Source of the DNA: an uncultured Hyphomicrobiales bacterium | GTDB taxonomy: Bacteria; Pseudomonadota; Alphaproteobacteria; Rhizobiales; Aestuariivirgaceae | DNA length: 7,457 bases | NCBI GenBank assembly: GCA_903930095.1 | Contig: CAIYXE010000735.1 | Location: 1 to 7,457 of the forward strand | Reading direction: 5' to 3' | Shown: positions 1-6,553 of the stretch, piece after piece | Numbering within the stretch: the first letter of the stretch is position 1 | Layout: each line of letters opens with the position of its first letter | The notes under the pieces: model-generated | The model's database searches: none | What the model saw: only the letters and a program-made list of their open reading frames with translations | Told to the model about the DNA's origin: nothing | Translations under genes and position numbers: made by a program

Positions 1-642
1 GCCAGCCATGGCGCGGTCGACCTCGCCGCCTGCGGCATCGACGGCTATGCCATCTCGCCCTACAAGGCATTCTCGCGCCACGGCTATGGCGTCGGCTGGG
101 CCTCGGACCGGCTCACCGCCTGCACCAAGGAAACGGTGATCGGCGGTCCCGCCACCAGCTGGGAAATGGGCACGCGCGACACCGGCAGCTACGCCACCTT
201 CTCGGACGTGGTCGATTATCTCGCCTGGCTCGGTCATCAATACACGGATGAAAAAGACCGCCGCGCCTGCCTCGAGGCTGCAGGCCGCGCCATCCACGAT
301 CACGAGCAGTCACTTGCAGAAGCGATGATGCGCGGCACCGGCAATCTGCGGGGCCTTGCAGACATTCCAGGCCTCCACGTCATCGGCGGCACGGACAATG
401 CAAAGCGGGAGGGTGTTGTCTCGCTGTGGATGGAAGGCCGCCCGAGCGAGGAGATCGTGGCCTTCCTCAATGCACGCGGCGTCAGGACCCACACCCGCAA
501 GGCCGATCATTACAGCGGCAACGTCCTCTCGCCGCTTGGCCTCGCAGATTGCGTGCGCGTGTCCTTCAGCCACTACAACACGCTGGCCGAAGTGGCGCAG
601 TTCCTCACCCTCGTCAACGAATTCGCCGGGGCCCCTGCATGA
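1..642 (+). CDS. Class V aminotransferase / cysteine desulfurase-like PLP enzyme, C-terminal part (5' end outside window)
   Basis: The reading frame is open from base 1 to the TGA at 640-642, giving 213 residues. Family members are usually about 380-420 residues, so roughly the first half is missing. The visible part starts just after the expected PLP-binding aspartate and contains the SHGAVDL segment. It then has the lysine motif SPYKAFSRHG, in which K22 (bases 64-66) is the probable Schiff-base lysine. GTRDTGSY and a helical region follow, and the C-terminal small domain ends with VRVSFSHYNT, where R186 is the likely substrate-carboxylate arginine. These are features of fold-type I class V enzymes of the cysteine desulfurase-like group (catabolic aminotransferases, epimerases, lyases). 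The family alone does not tell transamination from C-S lyase or epimerase chemistry. The gene overlaps the following dehydrogenase by four bases (ATGA), which suggests translational coupling in one operon. The family call is firm; the substrate is unknown. Confidence 0.88.
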   Translation, partial: ASHGAVDLAACGIDGYAISPYKAFSRHGYGVGWASDRLTACTKETVIGGPATSWEMGTRDTGSYATFSDVVDYLAWLGHQYTDEKDRRACLEAAGRAIHDHEQSLAEAMMRGTGNLRGLADIPGLHVIGGTDNAKREGVVSLWMEGRPSEEIVAFLNARGVRTHTRKADHYSGNVLSPLGLADCVRVSFSHYNTLAEVAQFLTLVNEFAGAPA

Positions 643-1406
643 CAGCCTCGCCCTTCCGCCTCGATGGCAGGGCAGCTGCCGTCACCGGCGCGGCAAGCGG
701 CATCGGCAGGGCCACGGCGGAAGCGCTCGCTGCGGCGGGCGCCTTCGTCGTCGTCGCGGATCTCGACCTCCCAGGCGCTTTAGATGTGGCGGCAGGAATA
801 AACACCGGCGGCGGCAGGGCGGTGGCCGTCCGCGCGGACGTGACCCGCGAGGAAGACATCGGCGCCATGCTCGATGCCGCCCCCGGCGGCTGTCCCGCCA
901 TTCTCGTCAACAATGCCGGGCGGGCCATCCGCCGGCCGTCGGTCGAACTGTCCGCCGCCGACTGGAACAAGGTGGTCGACATCAACATGACCGCTGTCTT
1001 CCTCTGCGCGCGCGAGGCTGCGCGGCGCATGATCGGTGCGGGAACGGGCGGCGCCATCGTCAACGTCGCCTCCATCATGGGGCTCTCGGGCGGCGGGCTC
1101 TATCCCAACATTTCCTACCAGGCCACCAAGGGCGCGGTGGTCAACATGACGCGCGCCCTCGCGGTCGAATGGGCCGGGCTTGGCATCCGCGTCAATGCCG
1201 TCGCCCCCACCTGGGTGAGGACGCCCTTCATCACGCCGATCCTCGAGCAGCCGGACCTCGTCTCCCGCATCGAGGCGATGACGCCGATGCGCCGCCTCGC
1301 CGAGCCGGGCGAGGTCGCCAATGCCATCCTGTTTCTCGCCTCTCCTGCCGCCGCCATGGTGACGGGCCATACACTGCCCGTCGACGGCGGCTTCCTCGCG
1401 CAATGA
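639..1406 (+). CDS. Short-chain dehydrogenase/reductase (classical SDR, probably NAD-dependent)
   Basis: This 255-residue protein is a standard-length classical SDR with a Rossmann fold, predicted cytosolic. Visible motifs are the nucleotide-binding TGAASGIG (residues 16-23), an acidic D41 at the end of the second beta strand (usually a sign of NAD rather than NADP preference), NNAG (91-94), and the full catalytic tetrad N116, S145, Y160 and K164 in the YQATK motif. The usual PTWVRTPF loop and C-terminal GHTLPVDGG also follow. The ATG at 639 overlaps the upstream stop as ATGA. An upstream in-frame extension exists but lies inside the aminotransferase gene and is arginine/proline-rich shadow sequence, so it is rejected. 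The ribosome-binding site is weak (GGGG about 7 bases before the start), in keeping with coupled translation. The next gene is a lactonase-like hydrolase, so oxidation of a cyclic hemiacetal or hydroxy substrate to a lactone is a reasonable inference. FabG-like or other sugar/alcohol dehydrogenase roles cannot be excluded. Confidence 0.93.
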   Translation: MTASPFRLDGRAAAVTGAASGIGRATAEALAAAGAFVVVADLDLPGALDVAAGINTGGGRAVAVRADVTREEDIGAMLDAAPGGCPAILVNNAGRAIRRPSVELSAADWNKVVDINMTAVFLCAREAARRMIGAGTGGAIVNVASIMGLSGGGLYPNISYQATKGAVVNMTRALAVEWAGLGIRVNAVAPTWVRTPFITPILEQPDLVSRIEAMTPMRRLAEPGEVANAILFLASPAAAMVTGHTLPVDGGFLAQ

Positions 1407-1419
1407 AGGACCACACGAG

Positions 1420-2271
1420 ATGATCGACTTTCCCATCACCGACACCCACGTCCACCTGCTCGACCGGAAGAAGTTCACATACAGCTGGGCCGCCGGCGCC
1501 CCGAAGCTCGCGCGTGACTGGTCGGTGAAGGACCTGGAGGAGCGGGCCTCCCCCTACACGATCGAGTCCATCGTCTTCGTCGAGGTCGATGTCGACATGC
1601 CGCAATATCTGAAAGAAGGCGAGTGGGTGCAGTCGCTCGCCGATGGCGATCAGAGGTTGAAGGGCTGTGTTGCCTGCCTACCCCTTGAGCAGGGTCCATC
1701 GGTCGAGGCCGACATGGAGCGGCTGTCAAGACTGCCTGTCATGCGCGGCGTGAGGCGGCTGATACAGAACAAGCCGGATCCCGAATTCGTCCTCCAGCCG
1801 GGCTTCATTGCCGCAACAAAACTGCTACCAAAATACAACTTCAGCTTCGATATTTGCATCTACCATCATCAGTTCGCCAACGTGCTGGGCTACGTCCGCC
1901 AGTGTCCCGAGGTGTCCTTCATCCTCGACCACATCGGCAAGCCCGGCATCAAGGACGGCCTCGTTGAACCGTGGAAGACCCACATCCGCGAAATGGCCTC
2001 GCTTCCCAACGTCATGTGCAAGCTTTCCGGCGTCACCACCGAAGCCGACCACAACAACTGGACGCGCGAGCAACTGCGCCCCTACATCGACCATGTGATC
2101 GATTGCTTCGGCTTCAACCGCATTATGTACGGCGGCGACTGGCCGGTCTCCGAACTTGCCGGTAAGTACACGGATTGGCTGGAGATTCTCGACTGGGCAA
2201 CGGCAGGCTGCACGGCAGAGGAAAAGCGCAAGCTGTTCCGCGACAACGGACTGCGCGCCTACCGTCTCTAG
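1420..2271 (+). CDS. COG3618 amidohydrolase-family TIM-barrel protein, probable lactonase
   Basis: This 283-residue protein has the length and motif order of the amidohydrolase-2/COG3618 group, which includes L-fucono- and L-rhamnono-lactonases, 2-pyrone-4,6-dicarboxylate lactonase and 4-sulfomuconolactone hydrolase. Metal and active-site candidates are HVH (H10, H12) at the end of the first strand, FDICIYHHQ (H149/H150), LDHIGKP (H171) and YGGDWPV with D240 on the last strand. CKLSG is also present. The likely reaction is hydrolysis of a lactone to the open acid in the cytosol. The exact substrate is not readable, and a decarboxylase-like role within this superfamily is possible. The start is supported by GAAGGA (1405-1410), nine bases before the ATG, which overlaps the stop codon of the dehydrogenase. 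The 13-base gap and shared strand make it the third gene of the same operon. Its TAG shares the sequence CTAG (2268-2271) with the stop of the opposing gene. Confidence 0.9.
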   Translation: MIDFPITDTHVHLLDRKKFTYSWAAGAPKLARDWSVKDLEERASPYTIESIVFVEVDVDMPQYLKEGEWVQSLADGDQRLKGCVACLPLEQGPSVEADMERLSRLPVMRGVRRLIQNKPDPEFVLQPGFIAATKLLPKYNFSFDICIYHHQFANVLGYVRQCPEVSFILDHIGKPGIKDGLVEPWKTHIREMASLPNVMCKLSGVTTEADHNNWTREQLRPYIDHVIDCFGFNRIMYGGDWPVSELAGKYTDWLEILDWATAGCTAEEKRKLFRDNGLRAYRL

Positions 2272-2990
2272 TTCGTCGAGGCAGCCGTCTGCTTGCCCGT
2301 GCAAGCCGGCGGCAAGTCCTTGTCTCCAAACCATATTTCGAAAGTGTTGGGGCGCACCTTCTTGGCCCCGGACCAGCGGTTCGTGAGGTTCACCACCTCG
2401 ATCTCGAAGCCCAGCCCGCGCAACCATGTGGCGATGGTCTCCGCCTTGGCCACATCCTCGTCCTTCATGGCGCGGATCTCGTTCACCTTGCCGTCCCACT
2501 TCGACAGCGAGATCGACGGCACGGTGATCAAGGCTTCATCATTATCTTTCAGTGACATCAACAGCTTGGAGAAGCACGCGCGCTGCTGCTCATTCATCAC
2601 GTTGACGAAGATGCGCGACGGGAGCCTGGCCACCGCCTCGGTGAACACCGCCTGCACGCTCGCGTTCTGCTCGGCCGCCTTGGTGAGGGCGCGCTCCATC
2701 GCCGAGAGAAGCTGCGGGTCGGATGCATTGTTGGCGTATTCGAGCTGTGCTGCCACGAACTCGACGGGAACCTTGTCGTTCTTCAGCAGATACTCGAACA
2801 TCGCGACACCATACTTCTGCCGCTCCACCCGGTCGTCGCTGACGAGGTCGATCATCGTCTTGAGATCATTCACGTTTTGCTGCCAGCGCGTGTAATAGAG
2901 GCCCATGCCCGCAATCGTGAGCGGGATCATGACGCTGGCCGTCATCTGCAGGATGATATCGCGCCAGGCGCGTTTCGAATCAGACGACAT
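2268..2990 (-). CDS. Hypothetical single-pass membrane protein with a C-terminal alpha/beta domain
   Basis: I do not recognise this 240-residue protein as a named family. It has a short charged N-terminus (K6, R7, R10) and one hydrophobic segment at about residues 12-33. A charged, helical stretch follows at about 44-123. The C-terminal region (126-222) has two similar-looking alpha/beta halves. The first starts RIFVNV followed by EQQRACFSKLL; the second starts NEIRAM followed by a helix and GLGFEIEVV, and closes with NTFEIWFG. This resembles, by eye only, small periplasmic domains built from repeated strand-helix-strand units. Orientation N-in with the bulk outside the inner membrane is likely but not certain. 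The start is well supported by AAGGA about nine bases upstream. It lies 80 bp downstream of xsc on the same strand, so it could be co-transcribed, but that gap could also hold its own promoter. Its stop codon overlaps the convergent amidohydrolase gene by 4 bp. No link to sulfonate metabolism can be read from it. Confidence 0.82.
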   Translation of the reverse strand: MSSDSKRAWRDIILQMTASVMIPLTIAGMGLYYTRWQQNVNDLKTMIDLVSDDRVERQKYGVAMFEYLLKNDKVPVEFVAAQLEYANNASDPQLLSAMERALTKAAEQNASVQAVFTEAVARLPSRIFVNVMNEQQRACFSKLLMSLKDNDEALITVPSISLSKWDGKVNEIRAMKDEDVAKAETIATWLRGLGFEIEVVNLTNRWSGAKKVRPNTFEIWFGDKDLPPACTGKQTAASTN

Positions 2991-3004
2991 GTCGGTCGTT
3001 CCTT

Positions 3005-3054
3005 CCGGTCACTCCCCGCCTCACACCAAGTGATTGCAGCAAAAGCGTGACCGG
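3005..3054. repeat. 8-bp inverted repeat in the xsc / membrane-protein gap
   Basis: CCGGTCAC at 3005-3012 and its exact reverse complement GTGACCGG at 3047-3054 flank a 34-base spacer between the end of xsc and the start of the next minus-strand gene. The arm at 3005-3012 borders the ribosome-binding site of the downstream gene. The long loop and lack of a T-run make an ordinary rho-independent terminator unlikely. A pair of protein-binding half sites or a weak mRNA structure covering the ribosome-binding site are the alternatives. An 8-bp match by chance in such GC-rich DNA is possible. Confidence 0.35.
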
Positions 3055-3070
3055 CCTTTGGAACGACGTA

Positions 3071-4846
3071 CTACACCGTTTGCGGCCGCATGTCCTGGGC
3101 GTCGATTCCGGCCACCGCCACCGGCTTCTTCATCGCGTCACGGCGGAAGGGCTCGCCCAGTTCCTGGTTGATCATGGCTTCGATGAGCGTCGTCTTCTTG
3201 TGCTTCATCTGGTCCTCGACGGCCTTGGCCAGCGCATCGCGCAGCTCGTCCATGGTGCGGGCGACAACACCCTGCAGCCCACAAGCCTTGGCGATAGCAG
3301 CGTAAGACACCTGCGTATCGAGCTCGGTTCCGACGAAATTGTCGTCATACCAAAGGGTTGAGTTGCGCTTTTCAGCACCCCACTGATAGTTCCGGAAGAC
3401 CACCATAGTGATCGCCGGCCATTCCGGGCGCCCGATGGCGGTCAGTTCCGTCACCGCGATGCCGAAGGCGCCGTCGCCGGCAAAGCCCACCACGGGCGTG
3501 TCCGGGCAACCGATCTTGGCGCCGACGATCGAGGGAAGGCCATAGCCGCACGGTCCGAAGAGGCCGGGCGCCAGGTACTTCCGGCCCTGCTCGAAGCTCG
3601 GGTAGGCATTGCCGATGGCGCAGTTGTTGCCGATGTCGGAGGAGATGATCGCCTCCTTCGGCAGCGCCGCCTCGATGGCACGCCATGCCATGCGGGGGCT
3701 CATCCAGTCGGGCTTGGCCTTGCGGGCGCGCTCGTTCCATGTCGTGCCCGGATCGTCGTCCTCGTGGTCCATGGAGGAAAGCTGCTGGGCCCAGCGCGAC
3801 TTGGTCGTGGCGATCAGGTTCTTGCGCTCCTCGCGGCCCTGCTCACCCGCGGACGGCGAGAGCTTGGCGAGAATGCCTTCCGCCACCTTCTTCGCATCGC
3901 CCACGATGCCCACCGCCACCTTCTTGGTGAGGCCGATACGGTTCGGGTTGATGTCGACCTGGATGACCTTGGCCTCCTTCGGCCAGTAGTCGAGACCGTA
4001 GCCGGGAAGCGTCGAGAACGGGTTGAGGCGGGTGCCGAGCGCCAGCACCACATCCGCCTGCTTGATCAATTCCATCGCCGCCTTGGAGCCGTTGTAGCCC
4101 AGGGGGCCCGCAAACAGCGGATGCGAGCCGGGGAAGGCGTCATTGTGCTGATAGCCAACGCAGACGGGCGCGGTGAGCCGTTCGGCCAGCGCCTTCGATG
4201 CCGGAATGCCGCCCCCGATGACGACCCCCGCGCCATTGAGGATCACCGGGAACTTCGCCTCGGAGAGAAGCTTTGCCGCGGCAGCGATCGCCTCCTCGCC
4301 CCCGCCCGGCAACTCGAAGCCGACGGCGGCAGGCAGTTCAATGTCGATCACCTGCGTCCAGTAATCGCGCGGCATGTTGATCTGGGCGGGCGCCGAGAGG
4401 CGCTTGGCGTTCATGATCACGCGGTTCAGCACTTCCGCCACGCGGGAAGGATCGCGCACTTCCTCCTGGTAGCAGACCATGTCCTTGTAGAGGGCCATCT
4501 GCTCCACTTCCTGGAAGCCACCCTGGCCGATGGTGCGGTTGGCCGCCTGCGGCGTCACCAGCAGCAGGGGCGTATGGTTCCAGTAGGCAGTCTTCACGGG
4601 TGTAACGAAATTGGTGATGCCCGGTCCGTTCTGGGCGATCATCATGCTCATCTTGCCGGATGCACGGGTGTAGCCGTCGGCCATCATGCCGCCGGAGCCC
4701 TCATGCGCGCAGTCCCAGAAGGTGATGCCGGCCTTGGGGAACAGGTCGGAGATTGGCATGAAGGCCGATCCGATGATGCCGAAGGCATGCTGGATGCCGT
4801 GCATCTGGAGAACCTTGACGAAAGCCTCTTCGGTGGTCATGCGCAT
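3071..4846 (-). CDS. xsc: Sulfoacetaldehyde acetyltransferase (EC 2.3.3.15)
   Basis: Xsc is a thiamine-diphosphate enzyme that converts sulfoacetaldehyde and phosphate to acetyl phosphate and sulfite, the carbon-sulfur bond-breaking step shared by taurine, isethionate, sulfolactate and related sulfonate pathways. The 591-residue protein has the family's usual length. It begins TTEEAFVKVLQMHG and AFGIIGSAFMPISDLFPKAG, stretches I recall as nearly invariant in Xsc and unlike acetolactate synthase. E49 in AHEG is the expected ThDP-activating glutamate. PQAANRTIGQGGFQEVEQMA and the CYQEEVRDPSR segment are also Xsc-like. The ThDP/Mg site is GDGAFG (D458) followed by FRNYQWG (N486). The start at 4846 (protein MRMTTEE) fits the family N-terminus and has GAGGAA eight bases upstream; a start two codons later is possible. 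It lies 117 bp downstream of an aldehyde dehydrogenase gene on the same strand. The following gene is a membrane protein, not pta. The call is firm; the growth substrate feeding it is unknown. Confidence 0.96.
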   Translation of the reverse strand: MRMTTEEAFVKVLQMHGIQHAFGIIGSAFMPISDLFPKAGITFWDCAHEGSGGMMADGYTRASGKMSMMIAQNGPGITNFVTPVKTAYWNHTPLLLVTPQAANRTIGQGGFQEVEQMALYKDMVCYQEEVRDPSRVAEVLNRVIMNAKRLSAPAQINMPRDYWTQVIDIELPAAVGFELPGGGEEAIAAAAKLLSEAKFPVILNGAGVVIGGGIPASKALAERLTAPVCVGYQHNDAFPGSHPLFAGPLGYNGSKAAMELIKQADVVLALGTRLNPFSTLPGYGLDYWPKEAKVIQVDINPNRIGLTKKVAVGIVGDAKKVAEGILAKLSPSAGEQGREERKNLIATTKSRWAQQLSSMDHEDDDPGTTWNERARKAKPDWMSPRMAWRAIEAALPKEAIISSDIGNNCAIGNAYPSFEQGRKYLAPGLFGPCGYGLPSIVGAKIGCPDTPVVGFAGDGAFGIAVTELTAIGRPEWPAITMVVFRNYQWGAEKRNSTLWYDDNFVGTELDTQVSYAAIAKACGLQGVVARTMDELRDALAKAVEDQMKHKKTTLIEAMINQELGEPFRRDAMKKPVAVAGIDAQDMRPQTV

Positions 4847-4892
4847 GGTAGGGGTTCCTCACGAAGTCTGTTGCCGTCTGGCGTTGTCGGGC

Positions 4893-4924
4893 TTCTAGCC
4901 CCAGGCGCGCGCTGCAGCCTAGAA
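4893..4924. promoter_or_regulatory. Inverted repeat TTCTAG-N20-CTAGAA upstream of xsc
   Basis: In the 117-bp gap between the aldehyde dehydrogenase and xsc, TTCTAG (4893-4898) and CTAGAA (4919-4924) form exact 6-bp inverted arms separated by 20 bases. The arm centres are 26 bp apart, about 2.5 helical turns. Each arm contains CTAG, a tetramer normally scarce in GC-rich proteobacterial DNA. The position, about 45-75 bases before the xsc start, suits an operator or activator site. No regulator gene is present in the window and I cannot match the site to a known one, so this is a candidate only. Confidence 0.3.
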
Positions 4925-4963
4925 CCAGAGGGCCGGGACACCGGGGTCCACGGCCGGCGATTT

Positions 4964-6439
4964 CTACCGCATCACGAAAGGGTTGGCCAAGGGCGCATCA
5001 GAGGTGTTGATCCACACCGTCTTGGGGCGCGTGTAGTCATAAACCGCCTGCAGGCCGGACTCCCGCCCGTAGCCCGATTCCTTGTAGCCGCCGAAGGGTG
5101 CAATGGGCGATACGACGCGGTAGGTGTTGACCCACACGATCCCCGCCCGGAGCTGCCGCGACATGCGCATGGCGCGCGCCGTGTTCCTGGTGAAGACCCC
5201 CGCCGCCAGCCCGTGCCGCGTGTCGTTTGCCATGCGCAGCGCCTCCTCCTCCGCCGTGAAGCGGAGAACGCTCAGCACCGGCCCGAACAGCTCGGTATCG
5301 ACGATGCGGAGCGACTGGGAGGGGCAGTCCAGGATGGTCGGCTCGTAGTAGAAGCCACGATTGAGACCGGCCGGTCGGCTTCCCCCGGTGAGAAGCCTTC
5401 CGCCCTGCTCTTGCGCGTGGGCGACCTCGGCCTCGATGCGGGCAAGCTGGCCTTGTGTGGCGAGCGGTCCCATTTGCGTTTCCTCAAGCAACGGATCGCC
5501 GATGCGGATCGCCCTGGCGCGCGCCACCATCATGTCGAGGAAGCGTTCGGCGATCGAGTTCTGCAGATAGAGCCTCGAGCCCGCGACACAACTCTGGCCG
5601 GTGGCGCCGAAGATGCCCGCGATCGCGCCGTTGACGGCGCTTTCGAGGTCGGCGTCCTCGAAGACCAGGAAGGGCGACTTGCCACCGAGTTCGAGCGAGA
5701 CCTCGGCGAAATTCTCCGCGGAATTGCGCACGATCTGCCGTGCCGATCCCGGGCCGCCGGTGAAGCTGATGCGCTGCACCAGCGGATGCGATGTGAGGAC
5801 CCGCCCGCAGGGTTCGCCATGGCCTGTCACGATGTTGACGACACCCGGCGGAAACCCCGCCTCCTCGAACAGCCTGCCGAATTCCAGCATCGGGGCCGAA
5901 GCATGCTCGGACGCCTTCAGCACAACGGTGTTGCCCGCCGCAAGCGCCGGGCCGAGCTTTACGGCCGACAGGAAGAGCTGAGAGTTCCACGGAACGATCG
6001 CCGCGATGACCCCCAGGGGCTCGCGCAGCGTCATCGCCAGCATGTCGGGCTTGTCGATGGGCAGCGTCTCGCCGTGAAGCTTGTCGGCGGCCCCGGCATA
6101 GAAATGATAGAACTCGGCGATGTATTTCGCCTGCCAGCGCGTCTCCTTCAGCATCTTGCCGGTGTCGACGGTTTCGATGCGCCCGAGTTCTTCTGACTTC
6201 GCCGCGAGCAGATCGGCCAGCCTGCGCAGCAGACGGCCGCGCTCGCTCGGCAGCATACGCGCCCAGGGACCCTCGCTGAAGGCGCGGTGCGCGGCCTCCA
6301 CCGCCCGGTTCACGTCCTCCGCGGTCGCTTCCGGAATCTCGCACCAGGCCTCGCCGGTTGCAGGGTTGAGGCTCGTGAAGCTTTTCCCATCCCCGGCTTC
6401 GACCCAGTTGCCGTCGATCAACATGCGATAGCGCTGCAT
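4964..6439 (-). CDS. Aldehyde dehydrogenase family protein (NAD(P)-dependent)
   Basis: This 491-residue protein is a full-length classical aldehyde dehydrogenase that oxidises an aldehyde to its acid in the cytosol. Key positions are all present: N152 in VPWNSQ, cofactor-binding K175 and E178 in KASEHA (the glutamate usually favours NAD over NADP), E250 in LELGGKSP, the catalytic nucleophile C284 in GQSCVAGSRL, and E383/F385 in ELFGPV. It ends with the common PFGGYKESGYGRE segment. The ATG at 6439 (protein MQRYRML) is chosen because the usual family N-terminus begins there and AGGGG precedes it. A 31-codon upstream in-frame extension is low in family similarity and runs into the divergent promoter region. 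The gene precedes xsc, so an aldehyde from sulfonate metabolism, such as sulfoacetaldehyde or sulfolactaldehyde, is a possible substrate. The sequence alone does not exclude betaine aldehyde or other general substrates. Confidence 0.94.
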   Translation of the reverse strand: MQRYRMLIDGNWVEAGDGKSFTSLNPATGEAWCEIPEATAEDVNRAVEAAHRAFSEGPWARMLPSERGRLLRRLADLLAAKSEELGRIETVDTGKMLKETRWQAKYIAEFYHFYAGAADKLHGETLPIDKPDMLAMTLREPLGVIAAIVPWNSQLFLSAVKLGPALAAGNTVVLKASEHASAPMLEFGRLFEEAGFPPGVVNIVTGHGEPCGRVLTSHPLVQRISFTGGPGSARQIVRNSAENFAEVSLELGGKSPFLVFEDADLESAVNGAIAGIFGATGQSCVAGSRLYLQNSIAERFLDMMVARARAIRIGDPLLEETQMGPLATQGQLARIEAEVAHAQEQGGRLLTGGSRPAGLNRGFYYEPTILDCPSQSLRIVDTELFGPVLSVLRFTAEEEALRMANDTRHGLAAGVFTRNTARAMRMSRQLRAGIVWVNTYRVVSPIAPFGGYKESGYGRESGLQAVYDYTRPKTVWINTSDAPLANPFVMR

Positions 6440-6514
6440 TCCGCATCCCCTGCCCGGTATTGCCGAAGCCCGCAGATACATGGTTTCGAAGATGGGGAAC
6501 ACTGCCGATGTGCT

Positions 6515-6524
6515 CTGGCGCCAG
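6515..6524. promoter_or_regulatory. 10-bp palindrome CTGGCGCCAG in the divergent intergenic region
   Basis: A perfect palindrome lies about midway between the divergent starts of the aldehyde dehydrogenase (6439) and the AA_synth-family gene (6571). Beyond one mismatched base on each side the symmetry continues for two more bases (GC...GC), giving 14 of 16 symmetric positions. This is a plausible operator for a dimeric regulator controlling one or both genes. Short GC palindromes also arise by chance in such DNA. Confidence 0.35.
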
Positions 6525-6532
6525 TGCGCCAC

Positions 6533-6553
6533 GGGCGCTATCAGGGCGCATCA
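6533..6553. repeat. Tandem direct repeat GGGCGCTATCA / GGGCGCATCA
   Basis: GGGCGCTATCA at 6533-6543 is followed directly by GGGCGCATCA at 6544-6553. The copies differ by one deleted T, and their starts are 11 bp apart, about one helical turn. They sit 9 bases after the 10-bp palindrome and 18-38 bases before the AA_synth-family start. They could be same-face binding half sites or may overlap its promoter. They could also be chance. Confidence 0.3.

Noticed and set aside
356..1423. 355-codon plus-strand frame across the aminotransferase and SDR
   Set aside because: Its product is dominated by R, P, G and A, and it overlaps two genes with intact catalytic motifs in other frames. It is a shadow frame.
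1825..2499. 224-codon minus-strand frame spanning the ends of the convergent genes
   Set aside because: It overlaps both supported genes with no recognisable motif. The amidohydrolase and the membrane protein have better starts and composition.
3013..3046. Rho-independent terminator after xsc
   Set aside because: The inverted arms are far apart (34 bases) and no T-run follows on the minus strand, so it does not fit an intrinsic terminator.
3071..4846. Acetolactate synthase or another generic ThDP enzyme instead of Xsc
   Set aside because: The N-terminal third carries Xsc-specific stretches (EAFVKVLQMHG, AFMPISDLFPKAG, IGQGGFQEVEQMA) that acetolactate synthases lack.
3764..6196. 810-codon open frame on the plus strand, antisense to xsc and the aldehyde dehydrogenase
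   Set aside because: It runs opposite two well-recognised enzymes and the gap between them. It is rich in R, H, G and D with no family resemblance. Long antisense frames are common in GC-rich genes because stop codons are rare there.
6440..6532. 31-codon N-terminal extension of the aldehyde dehydrogenase
   Set aside because: The family N-terminus starts at MQRYRML (6439), which has its own ribosome-binding site. The extension covers the divergent regulatory region.
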